Source: Malurus cyaneus samueli
Taxonomy: Eukaryota > Chordata > Aves > Passeriformes > Maluridae
Direction of reading: 5' to 3'
Assembly: GCA_009741485.1 (NCBI GenBank)
Contig: CM019218.1
Location: 35,340,387 to 35,404,386, forward strand
Length of the DNA stretch: 64,000 bases
The notes beneath the pieces were generated by a model that searched no databases, was not told the DNA's origin, and saw only the letters and a program-made list of their open reading frames with translations. Position numbers and translations under genes: made by a program. Shown piece after piece: positions 36,401 through 48,280 of the stretch (position 1 is the first letter of the stretch; each line of letters opens with the position of its first letter).

Positions 36401-37936
36401 TGCCATTAAAACTTTGAAATGTTCCCTTGAGAACTCTGAGGATGCATCTGTCTGAGTTTAGTAGTGGTCTGAGCTTACAACTGGGGGCAAAGTGTCCCTT
36501 GTTGCTTGAGAGTTTAGGCAATAGATCAAAGACTTCAGGTGTAAGCAGCTGTCATTCTTTGGAGAACCAGTCTGCATGGCTAGTTGCAGAGTTCCAGCTG
36601 GAAAGGATAGTCCTGCTGTGGCCAAACTTAGGATAGTGGTACTGTTGACTTTTAGAAGAAGTTTGTTGTCTTAAGCTAACAAACTATTTCATGGGCATCT
36701 GGTAGCTTTTGGCAAAAAGCTTTGTCTCATTGTCCCAAGAGTCTATCTACAGAAATAGAAGTGGTGTTGTAGAGATCTGTAGGTAAGGGCTCTTTCCTTC
36801 CATCAGAGGTGGTATATTGGGTGAGGCTCCCTCGAATATTTAAAAGAGCACATCCATACCTTATGATATGAAATCTTGTGAGGTAGTTGTGGTAGGGTTT
36901 GCTCAAAAACTGGAAAGAGTTGGTCCTCAGTGGTGGGAAACACACCAGGCAAACGAACTCAGGGACACGTCTTCAGGGATATGGCTGTGCTGTTGTTGGG
37001 ACTTACACTGGAATTTCTATCTGACATTTCACTGCACAGGCTGAGAATTGTGAGGGGAGGGAGGAAATGTAAGAGGTCATCACCACGTTCATTGGCTTAG
37101 ATTCCTTAGCTTGCTCCTGTGGGACCTTGGCATCATGGGCAGTGCTACCCTGCAGCTGTGGCAGTGCCAGCAGTGGGAGGAGCACACAGAAGGGAGCGAG
37201 GGCTAAGGTCTCCTCCAGCGTGGTGTGTTGGGACTCTTAAACTGTCTGCCCAAGCCAGAACATGGTTGCCTCCGCATGCCTGGCAAAGTTCTGTTGTGGA
37301 TGTGCTAAGGCACAGAGGCCGCTTTCTGAGCATCTTTTCCTGGCAGGTGTTCGCGTCCGTGCTGTGCACACCCCACGAGGAGGAAGCCTTACCTCTCCGT
37401 ACATAAACGTCATTAGCCGTGGCTGCACTCTAAGGATGCAGCTGCACACTTGGAACTAGCTTTGACACATTACATTTACCCATAAATATTTAGCATATTA
37501 ATAAGAAATGTTGTTGCATCCTATGCTGCAGCTATAGCCATTGCCTCAGTTCTGGTTACCATGAGACGGTGTCTATCAAGGATCTTAAGGGATTTGTGAC
37601 AATTTACTCAGCTATGTTACACCTTACTGTTGCCTATACCTCTTATTTTGCAGGGCTCAGTCACAAAAACCCTCTTGTGCTCTAGGTTTGAGTTCATACT
37701 CAAATTTATTTTAAAGACCTTTTTCTCTGGACTTTGTCTGTAGAAAATGAGGGGATAGAAGAGCTCAAGTTGACTACTTGTGTAATTTCATGGTGTCTTT
37801 TGACTTTCTGGGTTTCATATCTAATTAATGAACTGCCTTGGCATCTCTGTAGTTTGTACATCTCTGAGCTCATTATTGCCACCTTCCAGGCAATGACTGT
37901 AAAATGCTGAAAGTTCTGAACGAAGTGATAGTGCGG
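33413..37936. other. Unique non-coding DNA, no gene seen
   Basis: Holds a short AC-type dinucleotide run (about 33461-33475), a T13 run (33543-33555) and an A18 run (34467-34484). No exon is supported. The patch at 37120-37450 is GC-richer with overlapping open frames on both strands, but none is recognisable. Confidence 0.75.
34467..34484. repeat. A18 homopolymer
   Basis: Eighteen consecutive A residues. I looked for a retrocopy or SINE body ending here and for flanking target-site duplications and saw neither, so it is annotated simply as a mononucleotide run. Confidence 0.95.
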
Positions 37937-37937
37937 G

Positions 37938-37985
37938 TTTTTTTTTTGTTTTTTTCTTTTTCTTTTTTTTTCTTTTCTTTTTTTT
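37938..37985. repeat. Polypyrimidine (T-rich) tract
   Basis: Forty-eight bases of T with scattered C and a single G (37948). The last 37 are purely pyrimidine. A lysine-rich minus-strand open frame (37706-37999) is an artefact of this tract read in antisense. Confidence 0.95.
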
Positions 37986-40900
37986 ATGAACAGAGTCACC
38001 TAGATTGTCGTCTCTATTAGGTGTTTCTCTCATTTTGTTTCTTTCTTCATTATTTTTGGATGTCTTCCCAAAGAGTAGTGTATGACGAAGACCCATGGTG
38101 GGTATGTGTGATTCTCTGCACTGGGCATCAGGAAAGAAGAATTGTCTTCTTTCCTCGTGGAGCATTACAGCCCTTGTGTTGAGCTGTAGCAATAGGGTTA
38201 CCATTGTGCAGTTCAACTTTCAGTGCCAGAGAATTGAGCAATGACACTTATTAAAGCCCATGCTCATTTAAACTCTGAATCATGCCGGCTGAAGCAGGGT
38301 GATACTCTAAGTGGGTGGGTTTCGGTCTTTAGTTCCACAGTTGGTCTTGTGAGACTGGGAGCTTCACGTGCAGTAAATATCTCAAACGAATGCTGTGTAC
38401 TTGGCCAGATAAGTAGGGTACAAAACAAGTGTAAGCTCAGACCAAGAGTTTTGGCTGTGACATCATTGGTTTCACCTTGTGGATTGATGAGTGTTATCTG
38501 GAGCTTGGCAGGCAGGGTGAGGTGATGGCATCGCTGTCTGCTGTGAGCTCCAGGCTCCTTGTGTCACCATGCCCTGGGGCCAGGGGAGGACAGAGCAGCC
38601 CACAGGGCAGGCACCAAGGTGTCCCCTCTCAGGGGGATCAGTGAAGTCACAGACGGGTAAGTGTCAAGCCTGCAGACCTTCCAAGTGCAAGTGTTTGACT
38701 GCACTTGAATTCTCTTCCCCTGGGGGAGAAAAAAAGGCTTTAATTTATGAAGTGAAGTGTCACAACACATTACAGCACATCACATACCAACACGCCGCTA
38801 CATGGAGCTGACATTTGTTTGCCTTAATTCCTCAAAATAGCTTTTATTTAGAGCAAATGTTCCCTGTTAATTCAAACAGTTCTCATTTTCCTGTGCCCTG
38901 TACTTGCCAGTTCCCATGGGGACAGTTGTTCCTGCGGAGCTTTGCCCTGTGTTGGTGAGCTGTCAAGCCTTTTCAGGAGTTTCAGTTATTTTTCTTATTA
39001 GTAATGGAGAGCTTCTTTGCTGCCCCTCAATCCAGATAATACTAAACAGGATGCAGTGATGCTTATCCTTTTTAATTACAGTCCTTGGACATGCCAAATG
39101 CTTTGCAAGGAATGGGGGTGCTTCTTGGCAGACGAGCAGGCTTTGTGCATTTGGTGATCACCTTACTGGCTGAGGCAATGGAAACCAACATGGGCTGCAA
39201 GATGTGGATCAGCTTGCTCGAGGGGCTGGCTGTGGCACAGCCCACCTGCAGAAGGTCGGTCTGCAGAGTCACCTACCTAGGATCAATACTCTGTTGCAGT
39301 GGGGACTACATAGGCACAAAAGAGGCACCCTCACCTGTAGTGAAAAACTAGAGAAGATCACCACTTTTGTGTTCAGCTAGGGGTTTTCATCTGGTTTGTG
39401 TACCTGTCTTTTGGGAGGACAAGTAATTGGTTGTTGGACCCTTTTCAGAGGTATATGTATATTCTTGCTCCTTTTTTTATCAATTTCAAGACATGTAATA
39501 AAGTCCTTGGGTCAGGATTGTTCTTCCATCTCTCTTCATTTGGCTTAAGCAGAAGAACAAGGTGAATGTCCGTGGCATTGCAGTTTCATCCCTTGAAATC
39601 ATCTTCCTTTTCACCTGGTCTCCTTCACTGTCCTTCATTTTACTGTGTCTCCTGTGAGAAGAGAGCTGCCTGTGCTCAAAAAGGATTTTTGCCTCTCACT
39701 TCTCCAAATGGTTCAATGCATTAGCAAATCCCAGGTCTATGTTGCATGCAGCCCAGTGTCACTCTACTTCTACAGAAAACTGTTCCTGTCAGAAAATGTG
39801 ACTACAAGCAAGGTGAGAAGGACACTGAACAGGAATGGCAAGCACTAAAATTCCTGATACTTTCTGTGCCGTATACATTCCTGGAGATATTTCTTAATCT
39901 CTACTTGGAGTCATACTCATCTCTAGGTAGGTAATGCAAAAACAAAATGGAAAAATGTCTGTGTGACCAGCAAGCTTGCAATGGATAAATATAATATATG
40001 AAAGAGGCTCCATGAAGAGTTTGTGGTGCTTTCCTGATTACTGTCTCTTGGGCTTTGAGAATCACAAATAATTTAGCCCTTCTTCAAACCACATGTCATG
40101 CAAACAAATCAACCTAGACTTCTGAACATACCTGAATGCTCTCCTTTGGATGGAGCAGTAACTTGGGCTGTTGGGTAAAGCAAGAACTTAAGATCTCAGA
40201 ATAATGTCAGAACTGTTTTATTTTCAGAAACATTTTCCCGTATGGTTGAACAAGATAAATGAGTAAGAGAGGCTGTTTTGGAAGAGAGTGTGTGGGGGAA
40301 CAGTGTGAAGCAGGAGGAGATAAGTGAGCAAGCAAGTTGATCTGTTGATAGGGGAGTCTCAGCTCAATCAAAAGCAATATTTATGTAATTTAATAGCAAA
40401 GTGTGCCTCTTGCTTTTCTTTTCCTTGCATCAATACTATTTTATTCTGTTGTGTTGTAAAGTAACCTGCATACATTTAATCTTAAGTGGTCATGATTTTT
40501 TCTTCCCATAGTATTTCCAGATGTCTGTGTAGGACTTGGCTTCCCTCCTGAAGTGAAGAAACAAGGTTGGAAGGAGACTCTGAAATGTGATGGCCTGAGC
40601 TTTGAGTATTCAGCAAAGTCCTTTCTGTAGCAGAGGGATGAGCTGGAGTCCTGCCACTCTAAAGTTACCAAAATGGCAATGAGTACTCACAGTGGGTAGA
40701 AGCTCGCATTCCTGCATCAGGGTAGGCTGCCTTTAAGCAGAGGCTAAGGGATCGTTCATATATAACAACCCATAAAACTTATGTATGGTATTTTTCCCCC
40801 TTCATAACAGCCTATTATTTCCCAACCATCCGTCAGCATTTCTGTGGAGCTGATTCTTGTTCAACTAAATAGCATCCTCCTTCTCTGGGCAGAGACCCAA

Positions 40901-43900
40901 CTTGTTTTCCTACTTCTCCTTTTCTTCATTTCTATTCCTCACTATACTCCATATCCAACAGTAGATAAATAATAACTTCAATAGAAACCACAATCACACA
41001 GCTTATTCCATGCTGCTTTGTGCTTTCTTTTCTGCTCATCATGATGAGGGTTTTTTTTCAGGGTTATTATTTATGAGTTAGAACTCAGAAAGCTTTTCGA
41101 AGTACAAAGAATGCTGGTTTTCCCTGCTTTGGGCATGGAAGCTTTAAAGAAGTTTTGAGAGTTTTAATTTAGTACGCAAAAAAATCCCCTCTTGGCTTAT
41201 GAAAAACAGGTACTATTTTGTATTTGGGAGACCACTGCATTACCCATTGATTCTCCCAAATCCAAGAGTCATGGGATAAACCTCGAAGTGTTGATTTTCT
41301 GTCTGCAAGGATTATGTGTAAAACTGCTTCTGACAGTGTTGTTCCTTGTCTGAGACACATTTTTCTCAAGGGAGCATGTGACACTTCAGTTCCATGCCTG
41401 CCTTGCATTCCTCATGTAATTTAAGGTGTTGGCTTTAACCTTTAAAGCTTGAAATAGGATGAGTAGTGTGTAGTATAGCTCAGGTGCATCTGTTGATTTT
41501 CCCATCCTGCTAACAGCCAGCTGGCTTAAGGAACAACAGTTTAACTGGAAGCCTTTGGCGCTGTGATACCTTTCATCTGTTGTCTTGCCAGTGTCTGAAT
41601 GTGTCGTCCTTTAAGAGGATGGAGAAGGTGGATTCTCCTGTGTGTTGGGTGTTGGAAGACACTGGAGCAATCCTATACTCTGTATAAAGTTCTGTGGGAA
41701 TGCTTGGGGCATGGGGATAGGCTTTATGTGTGCATCTCCTACTGCTATCCAAGCATGAGATACGTAAAATTATAAAAGCTGAGAAAAATTACTAAAATTG
41801 AGGATGAGGAGAAGCAGATACAGAGTGCTTTCCTCTGACAGGTCAAATGAACAAGCCAGAGTTACACTGGAGTACTTTGGGGAGCTTTGAGGAGCTGCCT
41901 CTCCCTTTCCTTTGTTTTTTCTATCTTGGGAAAGAATTGCATCCAGGCAGCAGGCTTCCTCAGCTGCTGTGCTCAGTTAGGCAGAGTCCATGGATTCACT
42001 TTATCTTGCATCCTCTGACCTATTCCAGGATCTGTACTTCATTCACACTTATTCCTTATTGCCCATTGTAAAGGATAAAAGGAACTTTCTGGAAAGCTTT
42101 CTCTTTAAATTGCATTTATTTATATTGCCTAGTACCTTAATGCATTGCTTTGCCTTTGGCAGAAGAAAAAGGTACTTGAATGAAAAGAAAGGGGTAATAG
42201 CAGTGAAAGAAGAGGGTTGTTATGTATCATAATGTTAGCATTCTTAGGAGAGATGCTACTCTAGTAGGAAAAGCTAATCTTTGCTTGCATAAGTAGACAG
42301 AAATGCTTGCAATTTACAGGATCCGCTCATACCCAGATGTCAACTCACATTTCCAAAGAGAATCATCAAGTCAGGAGATAAACAGCTGGTACAGGCAAGA
42401 GGAAAATAAGCTTGTAAGTGTTTAAAGAAAAAAAAAAAGTGTTAATTTTTATGAAGTGTAGTGTGCTGGCACCTAAACAAACAAGAATACAGCCAAGAAT
42501 GGGAAGGGTTTCTTTTTTTTAGTACGTGAGAGTTAAAATCTTGGTAACTCTTGTAGCGGTTTTAGAGCATTGCTGTATTTTTTATCAAGTTCCTTCTAGT
42601 ACAACTTCTTGTATGCTAGTAACAAAATGAGAGGTAGCATTGATGAGTTTTGGGCATTCCTTGAAGTGCACTGAACTGACCTCAGTATCACAGTATGGCC
42701 ACACATGCCTCTAATTTTAGATTTTAACCTGATGCACATCTTGCAATTGGAGAGTCTCAGTGGCTGCTTCAATGGCTTCAGGGACACTGCTGACCAAGAG
42801 ACAAGGCAGGGCTTGGGCACTTGTTCTGGATGCCACGTACTCAGGGTTCTCAAAATTAGCATCCCTTTCTTCTTGAGAGGTGAGGCATTTGCTTAAACTT
42901 GTAAGTATTGATCACCAGATAACTATTAAACAGTAAAATATTTCATGTAAAAACGAAGTGTTTCCGTAGTCAAAAAGCATAGAATTGTAGCTTCAGGGAA
43001 AGTCAGTACTGGAATTATTGCTGAAAGAGCATCTAATAGAGAATGCTGACTTGCAGCATCCTTTGCATGGAATGAGAAACAGCAGGTCTGCTGCTTGCCT
43101 GCGGACATCCTTTTGTGCAGGCAGGAGGTAGGTTTGCATCCTAGTTGGCTCAGTAACAAAGCAGAGTAAACAAATCTTCGGAAAAAAACGAAAAGAGAAC
43201 TATAAATTTTGTACTTCTTGAAGGAAAATAAAGTGTGCAGTATTTACTGTCTTACTCCCACCCTCCCTCTCGATCGTTCCCACTCCAGTCTTCTAATGCT
43301 TACTGGGCCTAGCAGGGTTTTATGTGGAAATCATTGGGATTATCTCCCAATTTTTTCTCAGATAATTCAGTTGAAAGGTTATACAGAACTGAACAATTTG
43401 GAGACTGGGAATCACTCAGCAAGGGGCTTTGAGATCCTCTCAGGCTTCTATCTAGCCAGAACAGTTCAATAGTTATTGGATGTGCTAGTAGTTGGCTGAA
43501 AAATCCATCTTTCCTACTTTTAAAAATTTTTATCAAGGTCATTTTCTGAGGTTTGGCAAGGACAGGAGGGGAAGCAAATGTCCCACTCAGCCTGTCAGAG
43601 TGTACTGAAAATGGCTGTGATGACTTTCAATTTAAACTGCATGTTTGCATGTAGTGCTCTCCAAATGGAACAGTGGCTTGCTGACAAACTCTGTACTGCC
43701 CTGGGATGGGAATCTCACAGTCTAGCCTGGCCCACACAGCACTTCCAAGTCACACGTGACAGTGCATGGAGAAAGCCAGGCAGCACAGCTTGGAGACTGG
43801 ACCTGGAGAGGTATTTAAGTGTCCACCTTACTCAGAGAAGGACTCCCATTTAGCAGGGATGAAAAGTGCAAGTCCAGATTCCCTGCTGTAGGTCACCCCC

Positions 43901-44050
43901 AGCAGCCATGCCTACATCAGCAGACCCCTGTGGTGGTTCTGTTCCACATCTCTTCCAGTAACAGAACCTGCAGCTGCCAGCCCTTCCCTACACTGGCTTT
44001 TCAAACAAGTAAATTATAATGAGCTGTCTTAGCTGTTACAGTATTTACAG
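37986..44050. other. Unique non-coding DNA, no gene seen
   Basis: No supported gene. An open frame running to 39351 is preceded by an acceptor-like TTTTTAATTACAG (39069-39081) and is discussed under findings. A GC-richer segment at 43690-43960 has no recognisable content. Confidence 0.7.
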
Positions 44051-44851
44051 GATAAATAGTTTCCACTCCACAGCCTTCAATACATCCGCCCTTTAGATCC
44101 ATTAAATTCCTGACTGCTTTGTGGTCCCTTACTAACGGGCTGACACTGATTTAAGGCTAGAAAACCCCCTATTTAAAGCTCCACATTAATGAGAGTCAGT
44201 GTAAATTGTGACCGTGCCGTTTGGCCTGGGACTCAAAATGACTGCAGAAGTGACACATTTCAAACTGTGCTTTGGGTTGAAACAGTGATAGTTCAGTTGT
44301 TCCTCTAGTCTTAGCTGGTGGATTAGCAGGATACTTGGAAATTAGCAGCACCTGCTTTCCTCGGAGTCTTTAATCTTAAAACTAGAGAAACATGGCTGTT
44401 ATGGACTGCTCTGTGGCAGGTCTAAAATCTAGCTCTGCCCTGGACCATCATGCTTGCATATTTTGGTGATGTTGATTCTCTGAATCAGTGAAAGTCTTCC
44501 AGAAAGATAAATATTTCAGCCGTGTTCTGTTCCTCTCTTGGACCTGTCACAGTAGCATCAAATGGTAACTTTTTAATCTTTTCTAGCTGATTGGTTTAGA
44601 GGAATTGAAGCAGACTTCACTTATTTATTGATGGCTGGAAACAAATACCCTGCAGCCTCCCTCTTGCATTCCTAGTGTGACTGAGAGAGGAGAGGTGTAG
44701 AATTGGAATAGAAGATCTATCACATTCAGCCTGCAAGGCTATTATTTGAGCTGCCTCAGAAATGTTTAATTTTTCTGTTGTTGTGTTAAAGCATTGGCAG
44801 TTGGATTTTGCTAAAAATTACACAAGTGGAGAGGTTTTATTTGTATGCCAC

Positions 44852-44873
44852 CCACATGATCTCCACATGATCT
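44852..44873. repeat. Exact 11-bp tandem duplication
   Basis: CCACATGATCT occurs twice without a gap (44852-44862 and 44863-44873). It is a short, probably slippage-derived duplication. Confidence 0.9.
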
Positions 44874-46119
44874 TCAGGGATTTATATACTACAGGATATG
44901 AAGCTCCTTCCCATTTTTACATATCGTAGATTGGACTTTCTTTTCATGTGATACAGAGAATGTACGGAGCATTTCAGAGCCTTACAGGGAGGAAAGGGGA
45001 AAAAAAGGGTGAGAGAAGTGCATCCTTTTTGTCTTCCCTGGAATGTTTAGTGCACAGTTGGTTAAAGCCTCTGCAGTCAGATACAGCAGAACACTGAGAA
45101 ATGCAGGCCATGCAAGGACAATCAGTCACGTATAGGCTAGTGATGGAATGCCATTTCAGGCTCCCACTGGCCTCTCCATGGTGAGAGATTCGGTGCCACG
45201 CTGTATCCGTGAGCAGCACTTCTGCAGGTGGAAGCACATGACCCTGGGCAGCTGATACAAGAGCAGCTATACTGCTTGATCCCACATGAGCAATCAGCCC
45301 CGAACTCATCTTCCCCAAAGGCATAAACCTCATGTAATTTTGCTGCTGATGTATTTCTCGTGAACCTTTCCACTCCTGCTTAGATTGTTTCAGTTGGGGA
45401 CATAGAGCAGGCAGTGAGAATGTGAATCCTGACACTGTATCCTTCAGTACACAGTGCGAACCAGTCCAAGAGTCTTTTTTGTTTCCTTCCCTTTGCCATA
45501 GTACTGATACGAGATTACCAGTCTCCATTAGAAATAAGCCTCCTCAACTCCATTTGAGGGAGGACCATGGTGCAGAAGATATATGGCAAGAACTTGTGAA
45601 ATACAGCCTGTCACTTCCAGGAGGCGAGAAGTAAAAGGGAAGGTTGCTCTGCAGTCTGATACCAACTTCAGACTGCCACTTACTTCACTTGTGGAGTGAA
45701 CAAGGGTGGGAGGTTCCTACAGGGCTATTTGTGGGTAAAGCAGCCAAGCCAAGCAGTGCTGAGCATCTGTTTCATTATTAAACCATTATCGTTAGCTAAT
45801 TTCTCAAAGCCCAGTCAGTTTAAGAAGGGGAGCATTCTGTTTATGCTGTGTGTATACCTGCAGGTTACTTCATTTTCTATGTGGATGTGATTAGTCTATT
45901 TGATGGTTGCTAGCTGAAACAGTAAAGTCATTAAAGGGCCATAGGTGCCCTCTGGAGCCACTTGCTGAATGTTGATATAGGAAAATGGCACTGTAATATA
46001 AAATGTAATCTGATCACTGCATCTAATTACGGACAAGAGTAAGCTGCTAAAGAAGGCTTCTGTAAGAATATTATAATTGTGTTCATACAGTATTTCCAAC
46101 TTGAAAGCTATGAGCAAAT

Positions 46120-46180
46120 ATCGACTAATCCTCCCAACAGTCCCAGAGGGTGGGAAGGTAAATCTATTACTATTTATTAA
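46120..46180 (-). mobile_element. Possible antisense MIR fragment
   Basis: CTAATCCTCCCAACAGTCCC followed by AGAGGGTGGGAAGGTAAA and TATTACTATT resembles the antisense 3' half of MIR, the part that reads 'aatcctcacaacaaccctatgaggtagg'. The match is short and gapped. The family comparison is from memory, so this is tentative. Confidence 0.35.
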
Positions 46181-46420
46181 GATTTTGTTTCAATTAACAT
46201 TAGTCACTGTTAAAATAACTATGAATTGATGAAAAAATTACCAGCATTTGCCTTACAATAGTTTTGAGCATCTTAGATGCCCCAGTTCTGAGCAATGTTT
46301 CTGATATCTCTTATAGATGGGCATCATTTGACTGGAATTAATTTTGGAAGCATCAGAAAAATGCTTATTACTTTCTGTTTCCATTATATTTAGTTCTTAT
46401 TAAATACTAAATATTTGTGT

Positions 46421-46438
46421 TTGTTAAATATTTAACAA
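46421..46438. repeat. Perfect 18-bp AT-rich palindrome
   Basis: TTGTTAAATATTTAACAA equals its own reverse complement. It sits in an AT-rich region, which raises the chance expectation. It contains paired GTTAAA/TTTAAC half-sites. Confidence 0.9.
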
Positions 46439-46495
46439 GCTATCTGGGACCTTGTAGAATGTATTGTATTCAATAAACTTACACAGCATTGTGTT

Positions 46496-46523
46496 ATTAT
46501 TATTACGACTATTATTATCATTT
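46496..46523. repeat. Short interrupted TTA/ATT microsatellite
   Basis: TTATTATTATTA, a short ACGAC interruption, then further ATT units ending in ATCATTTG. Small and degenerate. Confidence 0.85.
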
Positions 46524-46998
46524 GAGGAAATATTTTTCTGTACAGCATAAAAACTGCAGATGTTAGTAGTAATGTCTCTTTTTACAGCATAGAACCATTC
46601 ATATTTGCTCCTTTGTTAACTTTCTCTCCCGGCCCCAGGTTGGGGAACAGGATTGGATATTATGCATTAAATCATTAAGTACAGCCTCAGCCACCTGCAA
46701 GGCACAAAATGGACAAAATGTTGGTTTGGCTGCTCCCAGTTTTTGAGTTCTAGATGATAGTCCTTCATGCTGCTTGTCTGGCTGACAGCCTCTACAAATT
46801 TCTACTGATGTCAAGTTGTACTGTGGCTCAAACCTTGCTAGTAGAGGAGGGGCATTTCCTATGAAAGGCTGCTCTAGGAAACATGGTTCTTCCTTTTCTG
46901 CATCTTACAGACTGCAAAATTCTTGTTTCCTTTTGTAATGTGTGTCTCAGTGTCATGTCAAAGATGGGGAGTCATTTCAATCTTTGATTTGTTTTTTA

Positions 46999-47066
46999 GT
47001 TGATTGGTTGGTTGCTGGTTTGGGTATTTTTTTTTGGGTTGGGTTGGTTTGTTGGGTTGTTTTTTG
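46999..47066 (+). repeat. T/G-only low-complexity tract with G-runs
   Basis: The tract is nearly pure T and G. It has repeated TTGG and TTGGG words, a T9 run, and G-runs at 47036-47038, 47041-47043, 47046-47047 and 47054-47056. The G-runs could support a two-tier G-quadruplex on the + strand. It is not the vertebrate telomere repeat. Confidence 0.85.
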
Positions 47067-48254
47067 GCAGTGGTTAGAAGTTTATTCCAAATTTATACCT
47101 AATGTCTAGGCCAAAAAATAGAATATTCTGTTTGCAGGAGAAAATGGATCATTTATATTAGTTGCATGAGAACTTGGCTTAGTTTAAATCTGTTCAAGCT
47201 TCTGAGGATTTATGCCCTGGGCAATCTTTCAAAAAAAAAACACAAAAAACAACCCCATAGATTTGTTTTTTTTGTTATTTGTATTATCATACATCATTGT
47301 GGAGCTGTCCTTTCCATGCAGAAACATGCAGCAGGATATGTATCATATTCTTGTTGCTTACCCAGTGAATGTTTTCTATGTCATTTTGTTATATAAAACT
47401 CCTGGATTTGACTCAATGCTTAAATAGTTGTCAGGTGCTTGCAATAGATGGCTGAGTGTCTTGTGCCCCTTTTCTGCTCATGTATGCTGAATGAAAAGCT
47501 GCTGTTTGTCACTTGTTTGGCAGGCTCTCAGCGCCTGTATGCAGCTTGCATTAATGCTAATGGGAGCTGCACACACACTGAAGAGACAAAAGAGCCAGGT
47601 TCCTCCTTAATCTATGCAATCAGATAGTGAATACCTTGTCATAGTACCCAAGGTGGCCTTTTGCTGCCCAGAAATTCAGTCTACCGTGCCCTTATTGCTT
47701 AAACTGCTTCTAGAAGCTAATCAGATTCCTCCCCCATTCTGACAGGTGAAATATGGGGTAGTGTATGAAAGACAAAGCTTGAACGAGCAGTAACAATTGA
47801 GTAGGCAAACGGTGCGTGTAGATCACTACATCTTTCTTCTGTTGGCAGGGGAAATCACTGGGAAACACTAGACTGGTGCAACTGAAGGTTTTGGGCAGCT
47901 TTCCTCGTTGTTTGTTCTTGCTCAAATGTAGCTCCTCACTCTTCTGCTTTTGTCTGTAGATGGTGTGCTGGGTACCTGGTACCTGCACCAAACAGTCTGT
48001 CCGGGAAGACTTAATGAGAGGGTGAGCAAGCAACTGATTCTTTGGCAGGCCTGGGCTCTCCTGACCTCTTCTTTCTTTCCCTGTTCTTGGTCTTTTCATG
48101 TTTTAAAATGATCTTCCACTGTGTATCTGATAGTTAAGAAGTGCCATTTTTTCTTCGGTGTCTCACAGTAAAATTGCCGGAGGAGTTGGGACTGGGCAAA
48201 ATTCTGCCAGAAGCTGCTTAGCTGCTTGAAAGCAGAGTCACTACTTCCTGCCTG

Positions 48255-48280
48255 AGTGGTTCTCTTCCAAGAGAACCACT
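48255..48280. repeat. Inverted repeat, 12-bp perfect arms, 2-nt spacer
   Basis: AGTGGTTCTCTT (48255-48266) and AAGAGAACCACT (48269-48280) are exact reverse complements, separated by CC. It is the longest perfect inverted repeat noticed in the window. Chance would give well under one such structure in 64 kb. Confidence 0.95.

Larger units (their letters stand above)
44051..46998. other. Unique non-coding DNA, no gene seen
   Basis: Contains a candidate conserved non-coding block (about 44090-44290), an 11-bp tandem duplication, a possible antisense MIR scrap, and an AT-rich section at about 46150-46560 with an 18-bp palindrome. The longest open frame in the window (44974-45528, minus, 184 codons) lies here and is judged a chance frame. 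Confidence 0.7.

Noticed and set aside
37706..37999. Lysine-rich minus-strand open frame
   Set aside because: It is the antisense translation of the polypyrimidine tract at 37938-37985.
44974..45528. Longest open frame in the window (184 codons, minus strand)
   Set aside because: With six frames over 64 kb at this composition, a longest chance frame of about 150-190 codons is expected. The product has no recognisable domain, low-complexity bias or signal, and no splice or promoter context was seen.
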